Under the pieces are notes generated by a model. It made no database searches. It was not told the origin of the DNA and saw nothing but the letters and a program-made list of their open reading frames with translations. From IMG/VR virus record IMGVR_UViG_3300003691_000049, positions 1 to 24,985 of that record: a DNA stretch of 24,985 nucleotides. One strand, given 5' to 3'. Position numbers and translations under genes: made by a program. This DNA comes from a virus. Below, piece after piece: positions 16,573-22,775 of the stretch; the stretch's first letter is position 1, and each line of letters begins with the position of its first letter.

Positions 16573-16589
16573 TGGTTTTGGTTAGGATT

Positions 16590-16620
16590 AAAGACGGGTT
16601 ATGGTTGCCCGTCTTTTTTT
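16590..16620. terminator. Terminator between convergent modules
   Basis: AAAGACGGG (16590-16598) pairs perfectly with CCCGTCTTT (16608-16616), with T's after it on the plus strand and A-rich sequence before it. It ends the plus-strand structural operon and may also stop minus-strand transcripts from the block at 16625. Confidence 0.9.
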
Positions 16621-16624
16621 ATGC

Positions 16625-17026
16625 TTATTTAATTGTTAGTTCTTCTCCTGTTAATGCGAAGTATAAGTTTTGTAATTGATGAACGTGTTTATACTTACCT
16701 AAATGCACTGAATGACTCCAATTAGGAGCTACGGTTAATACGTATTCCCCTCTAACTTTCATTATATATGAATTATGAATACCTATTCTTATATCCCTAT
16801 CTGTTACGTACGAATCAATTACATTGTATTCCCACCTTCTATGTCTTTTTTTTCTTGTAAACCCAAACTTAACTAACCATTCTTCGGTTAATGGGATAGG
16901 TATCATATCACTTTTATACTTCGTGTTTTCATGCCTTACTAAATTAAGTAAGTCATTTATATTCACTTTAAAAAACTTGCCATTATCTTGATAATAATTA
17001 CCTATCCTTAATTCATTTGCTTCCAT
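16625..17026 (-). CDS. Conserved-type Bacteroidetes phage hypothetical
   Basis: A 133-residue protein. The start MEANELRIGNYYQDNGKFFK, the middle PIPLTEEWLVKFGF and the end VHQLQNLYFALTGEEL form a pattern I recognise from a widespread hypothetical family in Bacteroidetes phages and prophages, with no known function. It is basic in the middle (RKKRHRRWEY). It is the last gene of the reverse block, two bases downstream of the next gene, so it belongs to the same transcript. Confidence 0.75.
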   Translation of the reverse strand: MEANELRIGNYYQDNGKFFKVNINDLLNLVRHENTKYKSDMIPIPLTEEWLVKFGFTRKKRHRRWEYNVIDSYVTDRDIRIGIHNSYIMKVRGEYVLTVAPNWSHSVHLGKYKHVHQLQNLYFALTGEELTIK

Positions 17027-17028
17027 CT

Positions 17029-17586
17029 TTATAATTTTTTATACTTATTAAAATGCTCTTTAACTTCAGGATAAATAGAATTATCTATTGGATTTCTAAA
17101 CTCAACTTGAAATATATGTTTATCCATGTAATTGTTATAAATATCTACGGAATAATTTAAAATAGCTCCAATTTCTCTACCACGAATTCCAAATCCTTTA
17201 ATAAATATTCTATCTAATTTTAATACTTTAGAGTTTAAATTAAATACATACCAATTGATACTATAATATTTCCTTTTAAATAATTCATAAATAAAACTAT
17301 TTAAATCCTCACTTAAAATAATAGGATCATATTCTTTCACGAAATTAAAAGAGCATATAGATATATCTGTAACAATATTTGCTTTCGGATCTATAAAAGC
17401 ATTAAACATACCTATAACACTACCTTTATTTATGCTCACAAAATTTGTATTATCCCATTCTTCATTCTTATAAAATAAATCATAATTTCTATATGAAGCT
17501 TGGTAATATAAACTTCTATCTGTAGTTAGAAATTTAATATAATTAACTTGTAATTCGTCTTTATGTAATATTGCTTTTTCTAACAT
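17029..17586 (-). CDS. Possible GNAT acetyltransferase-like protein
   Basis: A 185-residue protein. A central SVIGMFNAFIDPKANIVTDISICSF strand pair and the following helix (LSEDLNSFIYELFKRK), then INWYVFNLNSK and FGIRGREIGAILNYSVDIYN, resemble the layout of GNAT-fold proteins found in some phages. The acetyl-CoA signature (R/Q-x-x-G-x-G/A) is at best partial (RGREIG), so catalysis is doubtful. It lies in an operon with the NinG-like nuclease. Alternative: an unrelated alpha/beta protein. Gene status is secure, function is not. Confidence 0.55.
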   Translation of the reverse strand: MLEKAILHKDELQVNYIKFLTTDRSLYYQASYRNYDLFYKNEEWDNTNFVSINKGSVIGMFNAFIDPKANIVTDISICSFNFVKEYDPIILSEDLNSFIYELFKRKYYSINWYVFNLNSKVLKLDRIFIKGFGIRGREIGAILNYSVDIYNNYMDKHIFQVEFRNPIDNSIYPEVKEHFNKYKKL

Positions 17587-17588
17587 CT

Positions 17589-18296
17589 TTATAATTTTTT
17601 ATATATTCCTAAATACTCATTAATATAATCTCTACTTAAAGGCTCGAATTTCTCAGCACGTTTAATTAGTTCACGTACTTTAATTTTTAAATCTCTTATA
17701 TCAGATTTAGTTAAATTTAATGCAGGATGTTGTTTTAATTCCTGGACTATATTAAAATAATCCTCTCCGAACACTTCTTTTAATCCTGAATTATAGCCAA
17801 TAATATTAGCATGAGCGTATTTATTGCAATGAACGCATTGAAGATAAACATTATTAGCGTTAAATCTTAAATTATTATGACCACCAACACTCCAATAGTG
17901 TCCAGCGTGTTTCTGTTGCGTAAATTCACCATCCCACCCATGATTACACGAAATACATCCATGATTATCATTAGTATCAATTAGTCTTATTAAGCGATTA
18001 AAACCCCATCTTTGATCTGTTTGTAGTTCCTTTAATAAATCACCATGAGTTTTAATATCTTCTTTTTGCTGTTTATTAAAATCCTTTTGTTCTTTTTCTA
18101 TGTTTTTACTTGATTTTAATTTATATTTGTTTAATAATTTAACCCCTTCAGTAGTTTCAAATAACCATTCAGCAAGGCAAGATTTGCACATTCCAAATCT
18201 TTGAATATAATCTGAGTGTGTTTCTGGATTCTTTTTAGATTCGAATCCTTTAGCACGCCCAGAAGGTTTACATTTTTTAATTTTAAGTTTAATCAT
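17589..18296 (-). CDS. ninG: NinG-like (Rap) recombination endonuclease
   Basis: A 235-residue protein with the NinG layout. An N-terminal zinc-binding CKSC sits at residues 37-40, next a charged linker helix, then CISC at 114-117, KHAGHYWSVGGHNNLRFNAN near 129-148 carrying the HNH-like histidines, and CVHCNKY at 154-160. The NinG/Rap family of lambda acts on branched DNA in recombination and fits a phage replication-recombination module with the helix-turn-helix protein and methyltransferase upstream. The start overlaps the end of the upstream gene by eight bases. Length is close to the usual 200 or so residues. Confidence 0.85.
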   Translation of the reverse strand: MIKLKIKKCKPSGRAKGFESKKNPETHSDYIQRFGMCKSCLAEWLFETTEGVKLLNKYKLKSSKNIEKEQKDFNKQQKEDIKTHGDLLKELQTDQRWGFNRLIRLIDTNDNHGCISCNHGWDGEFTQQKHAGHYWSVGGHNNLRFNANNVYLQCVHCNKYAHANIIGYNSGLKEVFGEDYFNIVQELKQHPALNLTKSDIRDLKIKVRELIKRAEKFEPLSRDYINEYLGIYKKL

Positions 18297-18513
18297 TGTC
18301 TATTACATATTTATTACCAAATAAAACTATTATATTTCTACATTTCTTAACTCCTTCATATGACATGTTATTTTCTTTTGCGTAAGCTGATATTGTCATT
18401 AAGTTTAAATAACCTCCACATAGTTGAATTATTTCAACCATATCTAAATTACTTAACACCCCTTTAATAAAGTTATTAATTATGTATACCTTGATTTTAT
18501 TAAGTTTTTCCAT
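18289..18513 (-). CDS. Small helix-turn-helix protein
   Basis: A 74-residue protein from the ATG at 18511-18513 (MEKLNKIK). An upstream in-frame ATG would extend it 16 residues toward the methyltransferase, less likely. The second half, LMTISAYAKENNMSYEGVKKC followed by a hydrophobic strand and KYVIDND, is the excisionase/MerR-like winged-helix pattern common in small phage DNA-binding proteins. A DNA-binding role is inferred from this pattern. It overlaps the ninG start. Confidence 0.7.
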   Translation of the reverse strand: MEKLNKIKVYIINNFIKGVLSNLDMVEIIQLCGGYLNLMTISAYAKENNMSYEGVKKCRNIIVLFGNKYVIDND

Positions 18514-18560
18514 TGGTTGAATTTTTTCAAGTGTAGTTACAGACTCGCTATGTACAAGCA

Positions 18561-19421
18561 CTACATCCGTTCATCTAATAAAGGATTTGGGTCAAGCCCA
18601 TAATTTACAAAAATATCCCCCACCCTTTCTTTGCCTTTTTCAAAGTCAATTGGGCTTTTCTCTATAATTATAAAATCTCTATTAGTGTTTATACAAGCTT
18701 CAGCAAGTGTTCCACTACCACTACATAAGTCAAGTACTATTTCGCCCTCGTTACTATATGTAAGTATGCTTTCCTCAATCAAAGCAACTGGTTTCTGCGT
18801 TGGGTGTAATGCCGTTTTTTGTTTGTCTGTTGCATATTTCCATACACTTCTTGGGTATCGCTCAGTGCTATCATATCCAGTTAGCCCATGTTCACCGTAA
18901 TTTGTTGTCTTTTTACTGTTTCGCTTATGTTTCGCTGTACTTGTTTTTCTAACATGTCCAGTAGTCTTCTGTGGGTTATATGTTGGTTGTTTTTTATAAA
19001 ACAACATCATATCCTCGTGGCATCTCATTGGCTGTCTTTTAGCGTTTAGGTGTCCCGTTACGGTTGTTTTCTCCCAAATTAAATTATACCTATGCCATTT
19101 AGTACTTAGCATCATCATAGCGGTAAACTTATCCTGTCCAAAAAACTTAACAGCAGCATTTGGTTTTGCCACTCTCCAAACTTGTTCCCAAAGTTTTACT
19201 GGGTCTATAATCACATCCCATTCGTTTTTTGTTTTACCATAGGGTAAATCAGCACATATATAATCAATACTATTGTCTGGTATCAGCTTCAACTTTTCAA
19301 GTGCATCACCGTATATTATCTTGCTTTTTTCAAAAGCATATTTGCCATCCCACATATTTTTGTAAATTATTAGTTCCGTCCATTTAATTAAGTTTTGTCG
19401 TAAATCACCGTGCCAGTACAT
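18561..19421 (-). CDS. Beta-class DNA methyltransferase (N4-cytosine or N6-adenine)
   Basis: A 286-residue protein. Catalytic motif IV is DLPY at residues 58-61 (ADLPYGKTKNEWD), and the S-adenosylmethionine motif I is DLCSGSGT at 231-238, so the order IV before I places it in the beta class. A basic target-recognition region (KRQPMRCHEDMMLFY, KTSTAKHKRNSKK) lies between. It probably modifies phage or host DNA to evade restriction. The first ATG (19421) lies inside the attC R box at 19418-19424; a second ATG at 19355 gives 264 residues starting MWDGKYAF and may be the true start. It might itself be a cassette gene, see findings. Confidence 0.9.
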   Translation of the reverse strand: MYWHGDLRQNLIKWTELIIYKNMWDGKYAFEKSKIIYGDALEKLKLIPDNSIDYICADLPYGKTKNEWDVIIDPVKLWEQVWRVAKPNAAVKFFGQDKFTAMMMLSTKWHRYNLIWEKTTVTGHLNAKRQPMRCHEDMMLFYKKQPTYNPQKTTGHVRKTSTAKHKRNSKKTTNYGEHGLTGYDSTERYPRSVWKYATDKQKTALHPTQKPVALIEESILTYSNEGEIVLDLCSGSGTLAEACINTNRDFIIIEKSPIDFEKGKERVGDIFVNYGLDPNPLLDERM

Positions 19422-19481
19422 AACACAGGCTATATTGCACCCTTCGGGTCGCTTCGCTGCACCATAGCCAATCCGTTATGC
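19418..19481 (-). other. attC site 1 (64 bp)
   Basis: R boxes ACATAAC (19418-19424) and GTTATGC (19475-19481); arms GGCTAT (19428-19433) and ATAGCC (19464-19469); two small inner hairpins with TTC loops. It follows the gene at 19487. The methyltransferase start codon lies in its left R box. Confidence 0.8.
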
Positions 19482-19486
19482 CCCAT

Positions 19487-19708
19487 TTATCCAGCGTGAA
19501 ATGAACCAAGCAAGCAAAATGGCTCTGTTTCCTTTCCTGTATAGTTTCCTTCTTCTGTTATCTCAGCAGCTACCCAAGGTTCTTTACCTTCATCAGCAGC
19601 CATTTTTTTAGCCATTTCTCTAACTTCTGTTTCATTATTTGCAACTATTACAAAATGTGAATAGCAGTCATAACCCCAATCATCGTGTCCTATCAAGTAT
19701 ATTTTCAT
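19487..19708 (-). CDS. Cassette gene: small acidic protein of a YDxYxxFVV-type family
   Basis: A 73-residue protein from the ATG at 19706-19708; an upstream in-frame ATG lies before the cassette boundary and is rejected. It begins MKIYLIGHDDWGYDCYSHF, followed by VIVANNETEVREMAKKMAAD, WVAAEI and ends PFCLLGSFHAG. I recognise this N-terminal strand plus 'A-x-x-E-x-E-A' helix pattern from small hypothetical proteins of phages and plasmids, function unknown. The cassette starts at the R box 19730-19736 and ends at attC site 1; both ends carry GTTATGCCCC in opposite orientation, then one mismatch and TTT. Confidence 0.7.
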   Translation of the reverse strand: MKIYLIGHDDWGYDCYSHFVIVANNETEVREMAKKMAADEGKEPWVAAEITEEGNYTGKETEPFCLLGSFHAG

Positions 19709-19729
19709 TGTTGTAAGTTTTAAAACGGG

Positions 19730-19858
19730 GCATAACAACAAATAAAATTAATACGGGTTATGCCCCCTATTTGTAGCGAATTACCTTTTAATATCATTAG
19801 TTCAGTATGGTAGGTTTTCGCTTTCTATCCCGCACTAATCTTATTCAAACCGTTAGGG
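19730..19858 (-). other. attC site 2 (129 bp)
   Basis: R boxes GCATAAC (19730-19736) and GTTAGGG (19852-19858). Arms AATAAAATTAATACGGG (19741-19757) and CCCGCACTAATCTTATT (19829-19845) pair at 14 of 17 positions. A second inverted pair, GGGGCATAAC/GTTATGCCCC (19727-19736/19757-19766), overlaps the left end. Confidence 0.85.
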
Positions 19859-19862
19859 TGCA

Positions 19863-20141
19863 TTAGCCTACGCACACTACATCGCTTTTTTTAGGCTTAA
19901 ATGCTTTATTCGAGCCACCAACTAAATATTTATATCCGTTATCAAGGGTTATTTCAACTACTCCAACCATCGAGTTTCCTATGTATTCCACTTTTTCAGC
20001 AAAACCCATTATTTTTTTACCGTCTTTTAAGTGTGGTGTTTCAATCATTTTTCCCAACCACCATTTATTGTATGTTTCTTGGTGTTTTGCTTCCAAAGCT
20101 AAACCTCCTTGCGTCCTATTACTACCGTTTCTTTCTGCCAT
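19863..20141 (-). CDS. Cassette gene: hypothetical, SH3-like beta C-terminus
   Basis: A 92-residue protein starting 16 bases inside its cassette. The N-terminus is polar (MAERNGSNRTQGG) and the helical stretch LEAKHQETYNKWW precedes a beta-rich half: ETPHLKDGKKIMGFAEKVEY, VGVVEITLDNGYKYLVGG and KKSDVVCVG. The second half looks like a small SH3-type barrel. No family is recognised. The cassette runs from the R box at 20157-20163 to attC site 2; both ends read GTTAGGGTGC, one mismatch, then TTA in opposite orientation. Confidence 0.7.
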   Translation of the reverse strand: MAERNGSNRTQGGLALEAKHQETYNKWWLGKMIETPHLKDGKKIMGFAEKVEYIGNSMVGVVEITLDNGYKYLVGGSNKAFKPKKSDVVCVG

Positions 20142-20156
20142 CGCTTAAATAACGCA

Positions 20157-20287
20157 CCCTAACAATAAATAAAAATAATAGCCGCTGTAGTGCTTGTGTT
20201 TAGCTATTATTCGGTTAATAAATATTTCAAGTGTTCGGAATTTCCGAACGGTTCAATCGGCTACTATTCTTATTAGAGCCGTTAGGC
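20157..20287 (-). other. attC site 3 (131 bp)
   Basis: R boxes CCCTAAC (20157-20163) and GTTAGGC (20281-20287). Arms ATAAAAATAATAGCCG (20169-20184) and CGGCTACTATTCTTAT (20258-20273) pair at 14 of 16. The variable end holds a perfect hairpin GTTCGGAATTTCCGAAC (20233-20249). Confidence 0.85.
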
Positions 20288-20291
20288 AGCA

Positions 20292-20729
20292 TTAAACTAC
20301 CTCAAATTGCGCAAATAGTGCCTTTGCTTCATCAAGCGTTGCCTCTTTATCATCAAAAACACTTTCACTTAAAAAAGTGTCAAGCTCGCGTCCTTCGTGT
20401 ATGTTTGCAAAGTCATCTAATATATTTGGCATTGTTTCAACTATTTCTTTTAAGCTCAGTATTTTTTTCCCGTACTGCACACACATAGCTCCTAAATGCG
20501 CAATTACCACACATGTAACATTATCAATATATGTTTCAACTACATTCCAGCTATTTTGCGGTTCTGTTCCAAAGAAGTCCTCAGAACTGCCCTCGCTCCA
20601 ATATAGGTAGTTCCATTTAATTGTGTCACCTGCTTTAATTTCTTTACCGTTAATATCAATAACGCTGCCTAACAATGCATCATATTGCATAGGCTTGTTG
20701 TTTTCGGAATTATCGTTCTTTTTATTCAT
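20292..20729 (-). CDS. Cassette gene crossing an attC: hypothetical with YopX-like start
   Basis: The ORF is 145 residues from an ATG at 20729 that lies inside attC site 4. Residues 1 to about 20 (MNKKNDNSENNKPMQYDALL) are attC-encoded, and the cassette proper begins at LLGSVIDINGKEIKAGD. That segment resembles the opening strand of YopX-type small domains, followed by IKWNYLYWSEGSS, a beta region (YIDNVTCVVIAHLGAMCV) and an acidic helical tail. No ATG or GTG exists just inside the cassette boundary; a TTG codon spans it. Both cassette ends carry GTTAGGCAGC in opposite orientation. Function unknown. Confidence 0.65.
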   Translation of the reverse strand: MNKKNDNSENNKPMQYDALLGSVIDINGKEIKAGDTIKWNYLYWSEGSSEDFFGTEPQNSWNVVETYIDNVTCVVIAHLGAMCVQYGKKILSLKEIVETMPNILDDFANIHEGRELDTFLSESVFDDKEATLDEAKALFAQFEVV

Positions 20730-20797
20730 TTCAGTATGTATTTATAAGTTTGTATTTCTAATTTAAAAGCCTACGCAACATATGCGAGCCGTTGTGT
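20667..20797 (-). other. attC site 4 (131 bp), carries a start codon
   Basis: R boxes GCCTAAC (20667-20673) and GTTGTGT (20791-20797). Arms TTGCATAGGCTT (20685-20696) and AAGCCTACGCAA (20767-20778) pair at 11 of 12. The ATG of the downstream cassette ORF (20729) is inside this site. Confidence 0.8.
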
Positions 20798-20803
20798 GTA
20801 ATG

Positions 20804-20983
20804 CTACCTTTGTTCGGCAAATATGCTTATCATGTAAAGCTTACCATCTTCTATATGGTAGTTAATCACATCTACAACACCTGTTTTACCCTCAATAAAT
20901 ACATTGCTGCCCTTTTGGGGTATTGGCATATTCTTAGGTAAGTCGTAGTATTTACCCTCTATTGTTATTGTTAAAAATTGCAT
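20804..20983 (-). CDS. Cassette gene: 59-residue beta-rich hypothetical
   Basis: ATG at 20981-20983, stop at 20804-20806. The protein starts MQFLTITIEGKYYDLPKNMP and continues IPQKGSNVFIEGKTGVVDVI, ending YMISIFAEQR. Alternating hydrophobic strands and a GDxV-like turn (KGSNVFIEG) suggest a small beta barrel. No family is recognised. The cassette starts at the R box 21020-21026, giving a leader of about 35 bases, and ends at attC site 4; both ends read GTTGTGTGTA, one mismatch, TGC in opposite orientation. The gene is short but fills its cassette exactly. Confidence 0.65.
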   Translation of the reverse strand: MQFLTITIEGKYYDLPKNMPIPQKGSNVFIEGKTGVVDVINYHIEDGKLYMISIFAEQR

Positions 20984-21019
20984 TTCAAATTAAATTTAGT
21001 TGTTAATATTCCGCACTAC

Positions 21020-21082
21020 ACACAACAAAGTGTCATGGTGCATTTTCGTTCCTCAAACGACACCATACACAGGTCGTTACAA
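21020..21082 (-). other. attC site 5 (63 bp)
   Basis: R boxes ACACAAC (21020-21026) and GTTACAA (21076-21082). Arms GTGTCATGGTG (21030-21040) and CACCATACAC (21061-21070) pair fully apart from one unpaired base, like the extrahelical base that sets strand choice in integron attC sites. Confidence 0.8.
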
Positions 21083-21092
21083 ACAATAAAAA

Positions 21093-21263
21093 TTATTTCA
21101 ACTCACACCTAAATGGGCGTGGTGTTATAAATTTACGTTTATACCGTTTAAATATATTTCCCCATATCTTTTTATATCGTGGGAGCTTATCCCATTTAGA
21201 AGTATCTGCGTGACTCATTATTGAGCCGTCTTTCATAACAAACTGTACTCCGTATTCTGTCAT
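21093..21263 (-). CDS. Cassette gene: basic 56-residue hypothetical
   Basis: Starts at the ATG at 21261-21263 (MTEYGVQFVMKDGSIMSHAD); an earlier ATG lies at the cassette boundary itself and is less likely. After a short beta hairpin the protein becomes very basic (RYKKIWGNIFKRYKRKF) and ends RPFRCELK. The charge could suit nucleic-acid or membrane-surface contact. No family is recognised. The cassette runs from the R box 21276-21282 to attC site 5, both ends carrying GTTACAAAC in opposite orientation. Confidence 0.65.
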   Translation of the reverse strand: MTEYGVQFVMKDGSIMSHADTSKWDKLPRYKKIWGNIFKRYKRKFITPRPFRCELK

Positions 21264-21275
21264 AATTTTAAAAGT

Positions 21276-21369
21276 TTGTAACATAAGCTAAATTTAAAAG
21301 CCTATGTTGGTTTATATTTTCAATCTTATTTATCGTTGTCGGCTTCAAAACTTAGCCAAACCGTTGTGC
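21276..21369 (-). other. attC site 6 (94 bp)
   Basis: R boxes TTGTAAC (21276-21282) and GTTGTGC (21363-21369). Arms AGCTAAATTTAAAAGCC (21286-21302) and GGCTTCAAAACTTAGCC (21341-21357) pair at about 14 of 17 positions. Confidence 0.85.
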
Positions 21370-21384
21370 ACAATAAAAAATGGG

Positions 21385-21684
21385 CTACTTTACCACATCT
21401 TTCAACGGCAAATATTTTCCTGCATTACCATCATTACAATCGCCCAAGCATTGGCAAATGCCATCATTTAGCCAGTAATGAATAGTATACCTTCCATTCA
21501 CACCGTATGCGGTTCTTACGCTTGGTCTTACAGTAGGTTTTTCTAAATCACCATTCCATATCCAAGCATTTGCCTTGTCTCTTTTACCTTTAGTTATTAC
21601 AGGTAATGAAGTTGGGAATCCCATTCCTTCAGGTGTGAATGTAAGGTAATCAACACCATTTCTATTTTCTAATTTAGCTTTCAT
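21385..21684 (-). CDS. Cassette gene: DUF6527-like protein
   Basis: A 99-residue protein from the ATG at 21682-21684, about 20 bases inside the cassette. The segment AWIWNGDLEKPTVRPSV followed by HYWLNDGICQCLGDCND matches the layout of a small uncharacterised family I know as DUF6527, whose members occur in phages, plasmids and mobile DNA. Three cysteines plus a histidine could bind metal. The C-terminus is AGKYLPLKDV. The cassette runs from the R box 21706-21712 to attC site 6; both ends carry GTTGTGCA in opposite orientation. Function unknown. Confidence 0.75.
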   Translation of the reverse strand: MKAKLENRNGVDYLTFTPEGMGFPTSLPVITKGKRDKANAWIWNGDLEKPTVRPSVRTAYGVNGRYTIHYWLNDGICQCLGDCNDGNAGKYLPLKDVVK

Positions 21685-21705
21685 ATTCCGCCATTTTTAA
21701 AAGAT

Positions 21706-21799
21706 GCACAACAACAAATAAAGCAAATAGCCCGTTGAGCATCTGTTTTTCATAGCCACTTTTTAGGCGGGCTACATTGCTTTATTCAAATCGTTAGAG
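21706..21799 (-). other. attC site 7 (94 bp)
   Basis: R boxes GCACAAC (21706-21712) and GTTAGAG (21793-21799). The arms at 21717-21734 (AATAAAGCAAATAGCCCG) and 21768-21786 pair almost fully, with one extra base. This is one of the clearest sites. Confidence 0.88.
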
Positions 21800-21807
21800 A
21801 TTCATAC

Positions 21808-22029
21808 TCACTCCTCCGTCGTTCGGTTTAATTCATCTCTTAATTTTTTATTCTCCATTTTTAATATATTATTACGTTTTCTAAGTTCATGTATTAATTC
21901 CTTATCTGTTTTATAAATATCGTCAGGATAACAAACACAATCATCAATATCATTAGATACAGCAACAGACATACAACCAGGAATTAATACTTCCCCTAAA
22001 TCAATAACAGTTATGTAATGACATTTCAT
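21808..22029 (-). CDS. Cassette gene: CHY..IPGC-type phage hypothetical with coiled-coil tail
   Basis: A 73-residue protein from the ATG at 22027-22029 (MKCHYITVIDLGEVLIPGCM); a GTG at 22053 would add eight residues. The N-terminal C-H-Y, IPGC and DIDDCVCYP pattern resembles small cysteine-containing phage proteins, possibly zinc-binding. The second half is a charged helix (ELIHELRKRNNILKMENKKL) likely to form a coiled coil. The cassette runs from the box CTCTAAT (22061-22067) to attC site 7; both ends share TTAGAGATTCATA in opposite orientation. Confidence 0.7.
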   Translation of the reverse strand: MKCHYITVIDLGEVLIPGCMSVAVSNDIDDCVCYPDDIYKTDKELIHELRKRNNILKMENKKLRDELNRTTEE

Positions 22030-22060
22030 AAAAAAATACGTTTGATTAAACACTATGAAT

Positions 22061-22247
22061 CTCTAATAGACAATGACAGTCTGTAACGTCGTGAGGATGA
22101 ATCCTAACACTGTATTATAATCCATGAAAATTCACGATTAATTTCTTTTAATTAACTGTTACAGTCTGATGATCTGTTCATACTGAAAAACACCAAATAA
22201 ATTTGTGTTTATTCATTTTCACATATCATATACATTGTCCATTGAGA
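22061..22247 (-). other. Outsized attC-like site 8 (187 bp, atypical R boxes)
   Basis: Boxes CTCTAAT (22061-22067) and ATTGAGA (22241-22247) face each other with A in place of the conserved G next to the TT. Arms GACAATG (22069-22075) and CATTGTC (22233-22239) pair perfectly. The interior has two ACAGTCTG copies and a 20-codon minus-strand ORF that I do not call a gene. Confidence 0.5.
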
Positions 22248-22283
22248 TGGAATGCCTCGCTCTGCTCAACATTCCATCTCAAC
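22241..22283 (-). repeat. 13-bp inverted repeat, candidate ORF-less minicassette
   Basis: TTGAGATGGAATG (22242-22254) and CATTCCATCTCAA (22270-22282) are perfect inverted repeats around a 15-base loop. The right copy carries a standard box TCTCAAC (22277-22283). It has the end-matching shape of a cassette but no room for a gene; it may equally be a simple hairpin. Confidence 0.55.
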
Positions 22284-22309
22284 GTGCGCCGAGCGCAAAC
22301 GCACAAGCC

Positions 22310-22667
22310 AGCGCAAAAGTGCCAAACAAAATTAGTATTCATCCTTTTTATAACATCTACTTTTAGTTTCTAATATTGCGTCTATAGCTTTATCAATATA
22401 AAGCATCGTACACCAAAGACTATCACCATTACTAATTCTCATAGAATCACCATATTTTTTATTTTTAATACAATTGATACTTATCGTTTCTATTTTTGAT
22501 TTACGAAAGAGTGATATAATTTTCACCTTTACTTTAATAGTAAATAAATGATGTTTTTCAGTTTCTTCTTTGTAAATTAATTCTACAAGTTCATGATTTG
22601 TTTCCATTTTATATAGTTTTTAAAAGTTAATTTTTTCAAAATTAGTTATCCATCGGACTTTTGCGCT
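22310..22667 (-). mobile_element. Small nested unit with 11-bp inverted ends
   Basis: AGCGCAAAAGT (22310-22320) and ACTTTTGCGCT (22657-22667) are perfect inverted ends flanking one ORF (22332-22607). The unit sits inside attC site 9. It may be a cassette with degenerate ends or another small mobile element; no target duplication is obvious. Confidence 0.5.
22332..22607 (-). CDS. Hypothetical protein of the nested unit
   Basis: A 91-residue protein starting METNHELVELIYKEETEKHH after an AT-rich leader. It has an alternating basic beta-like stretch (FTIKVKVKIISLFRKSKIET) and a helical LWCTMLYIDKAIDAILETK near the end. No family is recognised. Its base composition is closer to the phage backbone than to the neighbouring cassettes, which fits a different origin. 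It has no evident promoter. Confidence 0.6.
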   Translation of the reverse strand: METNHELVELIYKEETEKHHLFTIKVKVKIISLFRKSKIETISINCIKNKKYGDSMRISNGDSLWCTMLYIDKAIDAILETKSRCYKKDEY

Positions 22668-22775
22668 ATAAATATAAGTTACATGGTTCGCGCTCCGCAC
22701 TCCCATCTAACAACGATTATAGTTCATATGAACGACTTGAAAAAAGCCGTCCAGACGAACCATACTCGGCGCACG

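Noticed and set aside
18631-18900. Plus-strand ORF opposite the methyltransferase
   Set aside because: It is the reverse frame of a gene with clear motifs and has no promoter or leader; its composition (many F, S, P) is that of an antisense shadow.
19901-20610. Several plus-strand ORFs across the cassette region
   Set aside because: They lie opposite cassette genes, cross R boxes at random and lack leaders. Minus-strand genes instead fit the cassette boundaries.
22064-22240. Twenty-codon minus-strand ORF and a short AGGAT/ATCCT palindrome near 22095-22113
   Set aside because: Too short, no leader and no start context; the palindrome is small enough to be chance.
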